A stretch of 38,174 bases of DNA from Flavobacterium sp. GTDB lineage: Bacteria; Bacteroidota; Bacteroidia; Flavobacteriales; Flavobacteriaceae. Below the pieces are notes generated by a model. That model was not told the origin of the DNA. It saw nothing but the letters and a program-made list of their open reading frames with translations, and did not search any database. Both the position numbers and the translations under genes were made by a program. Where the stretch lies: positions 1-38,174 of the forward strand of contig NZ_JASLCE010000126.1 of assembly GCF_030146175.1 (NCBI RefSeq). The letters run 5' to 3'. Shown piece after piece: positions 1 to 8,558 of this stretch; within the stretch, counting starts at the first letter, position 1; every line of letters begins with the position of its first letter.

Positions 1-243
1 TTGCATTCCAAAGGGATTGTCGGTGATTCGGGTGAGTAAAAACAATAGGATGTTCCACAGCATTGGATGGCCTTCGTGGCGCATATTGTAAAACAGTTCC
101 GAAAAAGAACCGCTGTCCAACGCCAATAACCAGTGATGCGCTTCGTCCAGCCAAAGTTCATGATGCATAATACCCAGCAGGCTTATCGTAAAATAAAGCA
201 AGGTGATAAAAATGACATATTTCTGTTCGGCCGGATGGTTCAT
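1..243 (-). CDS. GT-C fold membrane glycosyltransferase (ArnT/GT39-like), N-terminal 81 residues only
   Basis: The gene starts with ATG at 243 and runs off the left edge without a stop. The visible protein has a short cytoplasmic start, a hydrophobic first membrane segment (about residues 9-26), then a first outer loop with LWLDEAHHW (Asp33-Glu34) and, near residue 56, HEGHPMLWN. An acidic pair soon after the first membrane helix followed by an 'HP' element is typical of GT-C transferases of the PMT/ArnT type, which move sugars from polyprenyl-phosphate donors onto lipids or proteins outside the inner membrane. It begins 2 bases after the stop of the upstream radical SAM gene, so it is very probably the next member of that operon. 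The acceptor and the full length cannot be seen. Family level is fairly safe; function is inference. Confidence 0.75.
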   Translation of the reverse strand, partial: MNHPAEQKYVIFITLLYFTISLLGIMHHELWLDEAHHWLLALDSGSFSELFYNMRHEGHPMLWNILLFLLTRITDNPFGMQ

Positions 244-245
244 CT

Positions 246-1637
246 TTATAACTGTTTACTAATCCGCATCAGGCCACTGGCCAAAATGGATTTGGTTTTT
301 AATTTCAGTATTTTGATCGGATTCCGGTTTTCGGTTTTAATCAGCTCCCGGTAAAATTCCACTTCGTTTACAACTTTACTCACGGCATAATCGTAAAACT
401 TACGCGAATAGGTTCTTTTAAAATCAATCTGACGGTCGGTTGAGGTTTCCCAATCGGGTTGTACGGTGATTTGGCTTTCCACTTCGTTATACAAAGAAGT
501 CCCTTTAATCGGATAGGCTACGGTAATGGTATATTCCGTAGGGTTGGCTTCTTTAAGGTATTGGATCGTTTGATGAATATCGTCTTCGGTTTCACCGGGA
601 TAGCCTACCATAATAAACGTTCCGGTTTCGATACCAAGAGCATTGGTTTTCTGAATGGCCTGTTTGACCACCGATACATCGACACGGCGATCCATCAGGT
701 CAATGATTTTCTGGGAACCGCTTTCGGCACCAATCCAGATCCGATAACATCCGGCTTCTTTTAATAATTGCAGAATGGCATCGTTAAGGCGTTCGGCCCG
801 GGTGATACATTCGAACGGAACTTTGGCGTCCTGGGTGAGTACTTCTTTATGGAATTCCGTTAGCCATTTGTGACTCACGGTAAATACGTCGTCTACAAAC
901 CAGAGGGTGTCGGGATTGTATTGGTCTTTTAAAAGACGCATTTCGGCAGCCACCTGTTGTGCTGGTCGTCTACGGTAACTCTGGCCATAGACAGCCGTGC
1001 TGCACCATTTACAGGTATACGGACAGCCGCGTTGTGTGGAAATCGTCATCGAGCTTTTCCCGTGATTCGTTTTCCAGGTTTGTAAATATTTTTCAATAGG
1101 AACCGCTTTTCGGTTGGGTAATGGCAACTCGTCCAATTCCTTGAACTTGGTTCGGGCTTTTGTTTTGATCAATTGACCGTTGTCAAAAAAGGCGATACCG
1201 TCAACAGCTGTATAATCCGACTGTTCCATAATAGCCTGATACAATTGGTAAGTGGTTTCTTCGCCTTCGCCTATGATCAGAAAATCGGCACCGGCATTGA
1301 GGTAATTTTCGCAATTATAGGTCACATCCGGTCCGCCTAAAATAATTGTAGGAAAACCGTAACGGTAGTCCGTTTTCAGGATCCGAATCAATCGAATCAC
1401 CTCAACTTTGGTCATCAGGTTGGTGTAAATCGCAATAACATCCGGTTGTATTTCGGCGATATAATCCAATTGTTCGGGTTGGGAATAAAACGTACTGTCA
1501 TAAACAGCATTCGAAATATTCCGTTCCAGCAAATAACCCGAAATATAAAGCAATCCCAATGGCGGATATGGCTTCATGATTTTTTGCTCCTTCGGATCGT
1601 CCGATATATAATACCCGTGTGTTAGCAGTATACTCAT
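246..1637 (-). CDS. B12-binding-type radical SAM protein (second copy in the cluster)
   Basis: A 463-residue cytosolic protein. The N-terminal ~160 residues form a Rossmann-like region (YPPLGLLYISGYLLE, IILGGPD, IIGEGEET) typical of the cobalamin-binding half of BchE/P-methylase-like enzymes, although no DxHxxG cobalamin-ligand motif is visible. The radical SAM core follows, with the iron-sulphur motif CPYTCKWC (Cys205, Cys209, Cys212; CX3CX2C) and the later elements IWIGAESGSQKI and GTFIMVGYPGETEDD. The last ~80 residues are a basic tail of unknown role. Its start overlaps the end of the methyltransferase gene by 4 bases (ATGA), suggesting translational coupling. It is a paralogue of the protein at 2413-3870. 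Members of this family methylate unactivated carbons or do ring chemistry; the substrate here is unknown. Confidence 0.85.
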   Translation of the reverse strand: MSILLTHGYYISDDPKEQKIMKPYPPLGLLYISGYLLERNISNAVYDSTFYSQPEQLDYIAEIQPDVIAIYTNLMTKVEVIRLIRILKTDYRYGFPTIILGGPDVTYNCENYLNAGADFLIIGEGEETTYQLYQAIMEQSDYTAVDGIAFFDNGQLIKTKARTKFKELDELPLPNRKAVPIEKYLQTWKTNHGKSSMTISTQRGCPYTCKWCSTAVYGQSYRRRPAQQVAAEMRLLKDQYNPDTLWFVDDVFTVSHKWLTEFHKEVLTQDAKVPFECITRAERLNDAILQLLKEAGCYRIWIGAESGSQKIIDLMDRRVDVSVVKQAIQKTNALGIETGTFIMVGYPGETEDDIHQTIQYLKEANPTEYTITVAYPIKGTSLYNEVESQITVQPDWETSTDRQIDFKRTYSRKFYDYAVSKVVNEVEFYRELIKTENRNPIKILKLKTKSILASGLMRISKQL

Positions 1638-2416
1638 CTTTTTTGCAACGCAATAAAATAGTGATCGGAATAGCGCGACAGGAATCGAATGTTTCGAATA
1701 GTGTTTTCCAGGGAACCCAAAACAGCGGTTAAGCGTTTTTTGTCTTTTACAAAGGGTTCCAGGTAGGAGGGTGGAATAAAAAAACCAACGGGTTTTATAT
1801 GAGTGACGGCAAAATGGCGTTGTGCCATTCGTTTGATTGCTGCCGGATTGTAATAATAGGTCACCACGGCTTCTCCGTCGATGTTGACGATCGCTTTTTC
1901 ACGTTTGCGACGGAAGGCTTCTTTCCATTGGCCTTTTAACAGAAAATAACATTGTTCCCATACCGTGTTTTTAGGCATGATCACTAAAAACAACCTGCCG
2001 TTTGGGTTGAGTAACCGATTGGCATTTTCGAAAAAGGCTTCCAATTCCGATTCGGAAAGGCAATTCAGTCCGCCAAAATCGGAAAAGATCGCATCGAAGG
2101 TCTGATTTGGAAAAGCCGCGGGAAGCGTATTGATATCAGCCTGCCGGAAAGTAATCATCCCGGTAGTGTCTTTTTGCCTAGCTGTGATGATCATTTGTTC
2201 CGAAATATCGGTGGCCGTTATCTGATAGCCTTGTTGGGATAACCAAATGGCGTCTTCGCCCGTTCCGCAGTTGATTTCCAATATAGAGCGGATCGTACTA
2301 GGGTGTAGCGCTTCCGTCATATGACGATAGACCAAATCGCGTTGCAACCTGCCGATTACCGTATGGGTAAACGTTTGGTCGTACGTGGCAGCGGCTATGT
2401 CGAACGAAGCATTCAT
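1634..2416 (-). CDS. class I SAM-dependent methyltransferase
   Basis: A 260-residue cytosolic protein with the class I methyltransferase fold. Motif I is ILEINCGTGEDAIWL (about residues 45-59), an acidic end to strand 2 is seen in ITATDISEQM, and the motif IV region is FDAIFSDFGGLNCL. After the core (about 165 residues) comes a C-terminal part with many aromatics (VGFFIPPSYLEPF) that could form the acceptor pocket. The gene overlaps both neighbours by 4 bases and lies between two paralogous radical SAM genes, so it should act in the same pathway, probably as an O-, N- or C-methyltransferase acting on their substrate or product. The acceptor cannot be told from sequence. Confidence 0.85.
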   Translation of the reverse strand: MNASFDIAAATYDQTFTHTVIGRLQRDLVYRHMTEALHPSTIRSILEINCGTGEDAIWLSQQGYQITATDISEQMIITARQKDTTGMITFRQADINTLPAAFPNQTFDAIFSDFGGLNCLSESELEAFFENANRLLNPNGRLFLVIMPKNTVWEQCYFLLKGQWKEAFRRKREKAIVNIDGEAVVTYYYNPAAIKRMAQRHFAVTHIKPVGFFIPPSYLEPFVKDKKRLTAVLGSLENTIRNIRFLSRYSDHYFIALQKR

Positions 2417-3870
2417 AGTTTTTCTAAAGCTTTTATCTGATAACGGTCGATTCCGACGCTCGGAATATAATAACCCAGTTTGACAATGGATTTTAATTTG
2501 TCAGGGCGTACCGGATCGCGGAACAGGTTTTTTAGAAAATAAAGCCCCTGACTGATACGGTATTCCTTGTGAACCAATCGTTGTAATTTACGATAATACT
2601 CGGATGAATAGGTACCGTGAAACATCATGTCCAAATCGTCCGAATCGGTCCAGTTGGATTTTTGTTTCAGGTCTTCTTTGACCTTGTCGTAAAATTTGGT
2701 GCCCGGTAACGGATACGAAACGGAAATCCCGATATTGTCGGGTAACAGTTCTTTGACCATGGCGATGGTTTTCTGGATGTCGTCCTGATTTTCGGTCAGA
2801 TAACCGAATTGCAGGAAAAAAGCAACTCTAACGCTGTTCTTTTTTAGCAAACGGGTGGCTTCATAAATCTGAGCTACCGTAGTGCCTTTGTCCATCGCAT
2901 CAAGGATTTTCTGGGAAGCGCTTTCGGCACCGATCCAGACTTCTTCCAATCCGGTACGCGCCAGTACGGTGATGGTATCTTCTTTTAAAAGTAAGTCGGC
3001 GCGACTTTGGATATAATAACGGATTGATAACTGATGTTCGTCCAATAGTTTTCCGAATTCCTGAACCCAGTTGGGTTTTAGTCCGAAAATATCGTCGCAC
3101 ATCCAAAATCGGGTTACACCAAATGCGGACTTCAGATGGGCAATTTGACGTACGATATAATCCGGCGAATGGGCATTGTAGCGATTCCCGTAGATCGGTT
3201 TAGCACACCAGTTGCATTTGTACGGACAACCGCGTGTGGTGGCGATATTCAGGGTAAACGGCTGACCGCTTTTTTGCCATTGGGCTTTATACGAATCGAT
3301 GTCGATTAAATCCCAGGCGGGTAACGGCAATTCATCCAGATTTTGGAGAATCGGACGTTTGGGGTTGATCCGGATTTGATGTGTGTCTGGATCGGTATAG
3401 ATAATCCCATTGATAGTAGCAACGGGCATTTTGTGTTCTAAAGTATTGATCAGTTCCAAAAGACTGGCTTCGCCTTCGCCTTGTAAAATATAGTCGGCAC
3501 CTTTATCCAGGTATTTTGGATAATGATCGGTTGAATCGGAACTGCATACAATAACGGTACATTGGTGTTGTTTTCCGATGGTGATCATTTCAAAACAAGC
3601 TTCCCGCATAGTGGTCAGACACATTTTGGTCAGGTAATTAAAACCGTCGTCATAAATCACCAGATAACGCGGCTTGTCGTTTTCCAGTTTTCCGGTAATG
3701 GCACGCGGATTATCCAACAGATTGGTATCGAACAAATCGACCTGATAGCCGTTTTCGCGCAACAACGACGCAGCATAGAGCGTTCCTAAAGGTGGAAAAG
3801 GCGTATGGTTTTTCCACTGCTTCGGATCGAGCCGGTAGTAGTACGAGTGTGAAAATAAGATATCAGACAT
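2413..3870 (-). CDS. B12-binding-type radical SAM protein (first copy in the cluster)
   Basis: A 485-residue protein with the same architecture as the copy at 246-1637. It has an N-terminal Rossmann-like domain (FPPLGTLYAASLLRENGY, YILQGEGEAS), the shared LDELPLP linker, and a radical SAM core with CPYKCNWC (Cys215, Cys219, Cys222). Later core elements are FWMCDDIFG, VWIGAESASQKI and FFLQFGYLTENQDD. No canonical DxHxxG cobalamin motif is visible. A C-terminal extension of about 90 residues (KEYRISQGLYFLKNLFRDP) is rich in aromatic and basic residues. It overlaps the upstream nucleotidyltransferase gene by 8 bases and the downstream methyltransferase by 4. The family performs radical methylation or rearrangement; no substrate is known here. 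Confidence 0.85.
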   Translation of the reverse strand: MSDILFSHSYYYRLDPKQWKNHTPFPPLGTLYAASLLRENGYQVDLFDTNLLDNPRAITGKLENDKPRYLVIYDDGFNYLTKMCLTTMREACFEMITIGKQHQCTVIVCSSDSTDHYPKYLDKGADYILQGEGEASLLELINTLEHKMPVATINGIIYTDPDTHQIRINPKRPILQNLDELPLPAWDLIDIDSYKAQWQKSGQPFTLNIATTRGCPYKCNWCAKPIYGNRYNAHSPDYIVRQIAHLKSAFGVTRFWMCDDIFGLKPNWVQEFGKLLDEHQLSIRYYIQSRADLLLKEDTITVLARTGLEEVWIGAESASQKILDAMDKGTTVAQIYEATRLLKKNSVRVAFFLQFGYLTENQDDIQKTIAMVKELLPDNIGISVSYPLPGTKFYDKVKEDLKQKSNWTDSDDLDMMFHGTYSSEYYRKLQRLVHKEYRISQGLYFLKNLFRDPVRPDKLKSIVKLGYYIPSVGIDRYQIKALEKL

Positions 3871-4771
3871 GTTCTTTGGTTAGCTGGATATGATGGGTGG
3901 CGTTGAGGTCGTCGTATTTCTGGTTTAAAGCATCAATGATTTTTTTTTGAAAATTGGACGGATGGTGTTTGGATACTCTTTTTGATGACTTGAAAGCAAT
4001 TGAAAATTCGGAAGCCAGTTTTCTTTCGAATTTTAATTTCCAAAACCAAAAAGTAGTTTTAAAGGTCAACTGTTCTATTCTGCGGCCAATCGAACCGGAT
4101 AAAAAGCGTTCAAAAGCAGCCGTTATTTTTTTCTTTTTTATCGGACGGATACTGTCGCTATCCGTTTGGGTTTTATTTGGAAAAAAGGAGCGAACCCATT
4201 GGTTGCTTTCATAAAAAGCAATCAGTTTCTCTTTTCCGTATAATGGAATTAAAGTTACAATTTCTGTAGCCGTAAAACGATTTTTTTCTTCAATTTCCAG
4301 ATTGTCTGCCGTGATAAAATAATTCACACAGAAATATTTTTTGGAATTAAAAAGAAACAACTTTTTGTACAATACCAGACAGGTGCGGCAAATCCACAGA
4401 TACCCGGGTTTACTGATGATAAAGAAATCGATGTCGGAATTGTCGTCGAAATAACCTTTGGATAAGGAACCGGATATGGCTACCGCTTCGACAAACGGAA
4501 ACCAGGACGAAATAAATTGTGCTTTTTTTTGTGCCTTTTCCATTGCCTTCACGGCATTTCGGTTACCAGTTTCCCTGCGATGAATGTGTTCGGTTGTCAG
4601 GTTGGTATGGTAATAGCGGTCTGTTTTGGTGATAATGCCTTGTTGTAAGGCCTGCTCGATTTCGCGATCAAAATCCATTCGGTTCTCGTGATCGGAGAAG
4701 GAATAGACTTCCTCCAGTTGTAGAGGATGGTTGAAAATGGAAAAATACAGAATCGGCTTTAATATCTTCAA
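3863..4771 (-). CDS. nucleotidyltransferase-fold protein (MNT/Pol beta type), first gene of the radical SAM cluster
   Basis: A 302-residue protein with no signal peptide. Residues 1-60 look like a small winged-helix-type segment (LYFSIFNHPLQLEEVYSF, EQALQQGIITKTDRYYH). A minimal nucleotidyltransferase motif follows: GSLSKGYFDDNSDIDFFII, with Gly101-Ser102 and the metal-binding pair Asp113/Asp115. A third carboxylate is not obvious. The C-terminal third is strongly basic (RPIKKKKITAAFERF, FERKLASEF). Enzymes of this fold transfer nucleotidyl groups onto small molecules, RNA or proteins. It is the promoter-proximal gene of the cluster, overlaps the first radical SAM gene by 8 bases, and has a perfect 13-bp inverted repeat just upstream. 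Its role in the pathway is inference; it could be a regulator, a substrate activator, or a pseudo-enzyme. Confidence 0.75.
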   Translation of the reverse strand: MKILKPILYFSIFNHPLQLEEVYSFSDHENRMDFDREIEQALQQGIITKTDRYYHTNLTTEHIHRRETGNRNAVKAMEKAQKKAQFISSWFPFVEAVAISGSLSKGYFDDNSDIDFFIISKPGYLWICRTCLVLYKKLFLFNSKKYFCVNYFITADNLEIEEKNRFTATEIVTLIPLYGKEKLIAFYESNQWVRSFFPNKTQTDSDSIRPIKKKKITAAFERFLSGSIGRRIEQLTFKTTFWFWKLKFERKLASEFSIAFKSSKRVSKHHPSNFQKKIIDALNQKYDDLNATHHIQLTKEHV

Positions 4772-4775
4772 AACA

Positions 4776-4833
4776 AAAGATTTTGCTATTAATAAAAGGT
4801 CGGATTGGACGATTTAAAATTAGCAAAATCTTT
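4776..4833. repeat. perfect 13-bp inverted repeat upstream of the radical SAM cluster
   Basis: AAAGATTTTGCTA at 4776-4788 is matched exactly by TAGCAAAATCTTT at 4821-4833, with 32 bases between them. The inner arm lies 5 bases upstream of the ATG of the nucleotidyltransferase-like gene (minus strand). In RNA the arms could pair into a hairpin close to the start codon; in DNA they could be two sites for a dimeric repressor. It is not a usual terminator, since the stem is AT-rich and has no clean T-run. Confidence 0.6.
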
Positions 4834-4896
4834 GGATTGATATTAAAATTTTAAAAATATGATATAAAAAGATATAACAAATTGTTTTTTAAATGA

Positions 4897-7746
4897 TTAA
4901 TGTGCCTGAAGCCAGTCTTTTCCATGGCCTAGCTCGACTTCTAATGGGACGTCCAGTTTAAAGGCTTCTTCCATTTCGTGTTTGATCATTGGCTGAATGC
5001 GTTCCAGTTCGCTGTTGTGAACGTCAAATACAAGCTCATCGTGTACCTGTAGCAACATCTTACTTTTCCAGTTTTCGGAAATTAATCGTTTATGAATATT
5101 GATCATAGCAATTTTGATGATGTCGGCAGCACTTCCCTGAATCGGGGCGTTAACGGCATTTCGTTCGGCAGCGCCACGAACTACGGCATTGGCGGAGTTG
5201 ATGTCTTTTAAGTAACGACGACGACCTAAAACGGTTTGTACATAGCCATGTTCGCGAGCCGATTCCATTTGTTCCTGAATATAGGCTTTTAGTCTTGGAT
5301 ACGTCTGGTAGTAGGCGTCGATCAATTCTTTACTTTCCGAACGGGTTAACGACGTTTGGTTACTCAATCCAAATGCCGAAACACCATAGATGATTCCAAA
5401 GTTTACGGTTTTGGCATGGCTACGTTGTTCGCGGGTTACGGCTTCCAACGGTACGTTAAATACTTTGGCTGCGGTAGAGGCGTGAATGTCTTCACCATTC
5501 TGGAACGATTTGATCATGTTCGGTTCTCCGCTTAATGCAGCGATAATACGAAGCTCAATCTGCGAGTAATCGGCAGAAACCAGGGTGTAGTTTTCATCAC
5601 GCGCAATAAACGCTTTTCGGATCTGGCGACCTCGTTCGGTTCGAATCGGAATGTTTTGCAGGTTCGGGTTGTTCGAACTAAGTCGGCCGGTTGCAGCCAC
5701 GGTTTGCATATAATCAGTATGGACGCGTTGGGTGTCTTTGTCGACCTGAGTCGGCAACGCATCGATATAGGTATTTTTTAATTTAACCAACTGACGCCAG
5801 TCGAGAATACTCTGAACAATCTCGTGTTCGTTGGCCAGGTAACTCAAAACTTCTTCGCCGGTTGCATATTGACCGGTTTTGGTTTTTTTCTGTTTCGCTC
5901 CACCGATTTTCAGTTTTTCGAACAGGATATCACCCAATTGTTTTGGCGATGCCAGATTAAAATGTTCTCCGGCAATTTCATAGATTTTTTGCTCCAGCGT
6001 TTTGATTTCAACTTCCATATCTTTAGATAAAGATTTTAGGAAATCCACATCCAGTCGGATACCTTCGCGCTCCATAGCGGCCAATACGGCTACCAACGGA
6101 ATTTCGATATCTTCGAATAGTTTTTTCGTTCCGGTTTTGTCGAGTTTTTCCGAGAAAAGCGCTTTTAATTGTAGCGTAACATCGGCATCTTCCACCGCAT
6201 ATTCCTTGATGTCTTCCAAAGCGACATCGCGCATCGATTTCTGGTTTTTTCCTTTTTTACCAATCAGTGTTTCGATGGATTTTGGCGCGTATTTTAAATA
6301 GGTTTCAGACAAGACATCCATGTTATGACGCATATCTGGATTGATCAGATAATGCGCAATCATGGTATCGAATAAACGACCTTTAACCGTAACGCCGTAA
6401 TTGGCCAGTACTTTCAGATCGTATTTTAGGTTTTGTCCTATTTTGAGTATGGTTTCGTTTTCGAAGAACGGTAGTAGTTTTTCCAATACGGTTTTGGCTT
6501 CTTCCTGATTGTCCGGGAACGGAACATAAAAGCCTTTTCCTTTTTCATAAGAGAAGGCGATTCCAACCAGTTCGGCATGTAAGGCGTCAAGTCCGGTCGT
6601 TTCGGTGTCAAAACAAACCTCCGGTTGTTGTAATAAGTTTTGAACTAACAAACGGATTCCCAAATCGCCTTGTACAATCTGGTAATTGTGACTGGTGGTT
6701 TCCAGTGTGTCGTAAAAGCTGTTGTGCGTACTGGTGGTTGCTACCTGACCGTCGTCAAATAAAGAAGTCTGGTCTTCGTTTTTCGCTGTTTTCCGTGTTT
6801 TAGATACCGTTGAAGCGGAAGGCTCCAGATTGTTGGTATTAATCTCGTCAAACTCGGAACCGTCTGCAAAAAGTTTATCGAACTGTTCTTTCATTCTACG
6901 AAATTCCAGTTCCTGGAAAATGGCTTCGGTTTTTTCCACATCCGGACGGGATAATTCGAAATCTTTTTCGTCGAATTGCACCGGACAATCCAGTAATATT
7001 GTGGCCAGGGTTTTGGATAATCTTCCTTTGTCGGCATTGGCTTCGATGTTTTCTTTCATTTTACCTTTTAGCTCATGGGTATTGGCCAAAAGGTTTTCCA
7101 TCGATCCGTATTCTTTTAATAATTTTTTTGCGGTTTTTTCGCCCACACCCGGAAGTCCCGGAATGTTATCTACGGCATCACCCATCATTCCTAAAAAGTC
7201 GATCACCTGTTCGGGACGTTCAATTTCGAATTTTTCCAATACCTGCGGAACACCCCAGATTTCAATATCATTACCCATACGTGCCGGTCGGTACATAAAA
7301 ATATTTTCGGATACCAACTGAGCAAAATCTTTATCGGGTGTAACCATATAGACCGTATAGCCTTCTTTTTCGGCTTGTTTGGCTAAGGTTCCGATAAGGT
7401 CGTCGGCTTCATAACCGGGTAATTCCATAATCGGAATATGCATGGCTTTCAGAATTTCCTGAATATACGGAACGGCTATTTTGATCGCCTCCGGTGTTTC
7501 GTCGCGGTTGGCTTTGTATTCGGGGAACATTTGGCTTCTGAGTTCGCTTCCTCCTTTATCGAAGGCAACGGCCAGATAACCGGGCTTTTCTCTTTTAATC
7601 ACATCCATCAGGGAATTCATAAATCCCATAACGGCCGACGTATCCAGTCCTTTGGAGTTGATACGTGGGTTTTTGATAAAGGCATAATACCCACGGAAAA
7701 TCAATGCGTAGGCATCCAGTAGAAAAAGGCGTTTTTGTTGTGACAT
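4897..7746 (-). CDS. polA: DNA polymerase I
   Basis: A 949-residue cytosolic enzyme for Okazaki-fragment processing and repair. Order of domains: 5'-3' flap nuclease (about 1-300; FLLDAYALIFRGYYAF, GYEADDLIGT, TPDKDFAQL, GLPGVGEKTAKKLL), 3'-5' proofreading exonuclease (about 360-560; CFDTETTGLD keeps the DxE pair) and polymerase (about 580-949). The polymerase motifs are A SADYSQIELRI, B RSHAKTVNFGIIYG and C LLQVHDELVFD. All three activities look intact, which is not true of every bacterial PolA. The frame is open for 20 more codons upstream, but the start at 7746 (MSQQKRLFLLDAY) fits the family because the flap nuclease begins within 10 residues. It is a single gene, divergent from the response regulator. 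Confidence 0.97.
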   Translation of the reverse strand: MSQQKRLFLLDAYALIFRGYYAFIKNPRINSKGLDTSAVMGFMNSLMDVIKREKPGYLAVAFDKGGSELRSQMFPEYKANRDETPEAIKIAVPYIQEILKAMHIPIMELPGYEADDLIGTLAKQAEKEGYTVYMVTPDKDFAQLVSENIFMYRPARMGNDIEIWGVPQVLEKFEIERPEQVIDFLGMMGDAVDNIPGLPGVGEKTAKKLLKEYGSMENLLANTHELKGKMKENIEANADKGRLSKTLATILLDCPVQFDEKDFELSRPDVEKTEAIFQELEFRRMKEQFDKLFADGSEFDEINTNNLEPSASTVSKTRKTAKNEDQTSLFDDGQVATTSTHNSFYDTLETTSHNYQIVQGDLGIRLLVQNLLQQPEVCFDTETTGLDALHAELVGIAFSYEKGKGFYVPFPDNQEEAKTVLEKLLPFFENETILKIGQNLKYDLKVLANYGVTVKGRLFDTMIAHYLINPDMRHNMDVLSETYLKYAPKSIETLIGKKGKNQKSMRDVALEDIKEYAVEDADVTLQLKALFSEKLDKTGTKKLFEDIEIPLVAVLAAMEREGIRLDVDFLKSLSKDMEVEIKTLEQKIYEIAGEHFNLASPKQLGDILFEKLKIGGAKQKKTKTGQYATGEEVLSYLANEHEIVQSILDWRQLVKLKNTYIDALPTQVDKDTQRVHTDYMQTVAATGRLSSNNPNLQNIPIRTERGRQIRKAFIARDENYTLVSADYSQIELRIIAALSGEPNMIKSFQNGEDIHASTAAKVFNVPLEAVTREQRSHAKTVNFGIIYGVSAFGLSNQTSLTRSESKELIDAYYQTYPRLKAYIQEQMESAREHGYVQTVLGRRRYLKDINSANAVVRGAAERNAVNAPIQGSAADIIKIAMINIHKRLISENWKSKMLLQVHDELVFDVHNSELERIQPMIKHEMEEAFKLDVPLEVELGHGKDWLQAH

Positions 7747-7880
7747 GATATAGGCTATTTGCTTGTAAAAATACGGAATCCGATATTGATACGATCGAAA
7801 TTCCAATGGAAATTTATGCGACCGCTTGTCGGATGATTCCGATTATTCTGTAATTTTAATTGGTTTTAACCTTGTTAGCT

Positions 7881-8555
7881 ATGAATATTATTATCGTAGA
7901 AGATCATGACGAACTGGCTCGGGAAATGGTAACGTACCTCAGCAGTGTGGGACATTTTTGTAAAATAAAGCAAAGTTGTCGGGAAACATTGGAGGAGATC
8001 GACCGCAATTCTTACGACCTGATGTTGCTCGATCTGGGGTTACCGGATGGCGACGGATTGGATTTGCTAAAAACCGTTCGGAAAGAACACAATAAAATGG
8101 GGGTAATTGTGATTACGGCCCGCGGCGAACTGGACGACCGGATTAGCGGGTTTCAGCTTGGTGCCGACGATTATCTGACCAAGCCTTTTGCGCTGACCGA
8201 ACTCGGTGCGCGTATTTTTGCCGTAATCCGACGAATGCATGGGTTTACTTTAAATGAGCTGAGCATTCACGGATTTAGTATCCAATTACAGGATTATAAA
8301 GTAAAACACGGTGAAAATGTCATAGGACTGACCAAAAAAGAGTTTGATGTTTTCCAATATCTCGTACTGAATAAAAACCGGGTGGTGACCCGATTGCAGT
8401 TAACCGAACACCTTTGGGGCGATATTCTGGAATTGAACGCCGATTCGAATTTTATCGATGTACACGTCCGGAATCTGCGGAAAAAACTGGAACATTATGA
8501 AAAACTGGATTGGTTTGAAACCGTTCGGAATGTCGGATATCGTATCAATGAATAA
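7881..8555 (+). CDS. OmpR/PhoB-family response regulator
   Basis: A 224-residue two-domain regulator. The receiver domain (1-~118) has the acidic pocket IIVEDHDE, the phospho-acceptor Asp51 in LMLLDLGLPDGDG, and the conserved Lys in DDYLTKPF. The C-terminal winged helix has LTKKEFDVFQYLVLNKNRVVTR and the family ending FIDVHVRNLRKKLE...FETVRNVGYRI. The ATG at 7881 begins right at the first beta strand; a TTG start at 7860 would add seven residues unlike the family. The sensor kinase starts 3 bases after its stop, so the two form an operon. Its likely target is the tandem repeat at 9923-9944 just downstream of the pair. Confidence 0.93.
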   Translation: MNIIIVEDHDELAREMVTYLSSVGHFCKIKQSCRETLEEIDRNSYDLMLLDLGLPDGDGLDLLKTVRKEHNKMGVIVITARGELDDRISGFQLGADDYLTKPFALTELGARIFAVIRRMHGFTLNELSIHGFSIQLQDYKVKHGENVIGLTKKEFDVFQYLVLNKNRVVTRLQLTEHLWGDILELNADSNFIDVHVRNLRKKLEHYEKLDWFETVRNVGYRINE

Positions 8556-8558
8556 CAG

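Noticed and set aside
6830..7321. A 163-codon open frame on the plus strand inside polA
   Set aside because: It lies antisense to the conserved flap-nuclease region of DNA polymerase I; its translation is Ser-rich with no domain and looks like a codon-bias shadow.
7747..7806. A 20-residue upstream extension of DNA polymerase I
   Set aside because: The family begins directly at the flap nuclease; the extension is unlike it and ATG at 7746 gives the normal start.
7860..7880. TAACCTTG (7867-7874) as a -7 element for the response regulator gene
   Set aside because: It has a mismatch, no -33 partner at the right distance, and would place the transcript start at or past the ATG.
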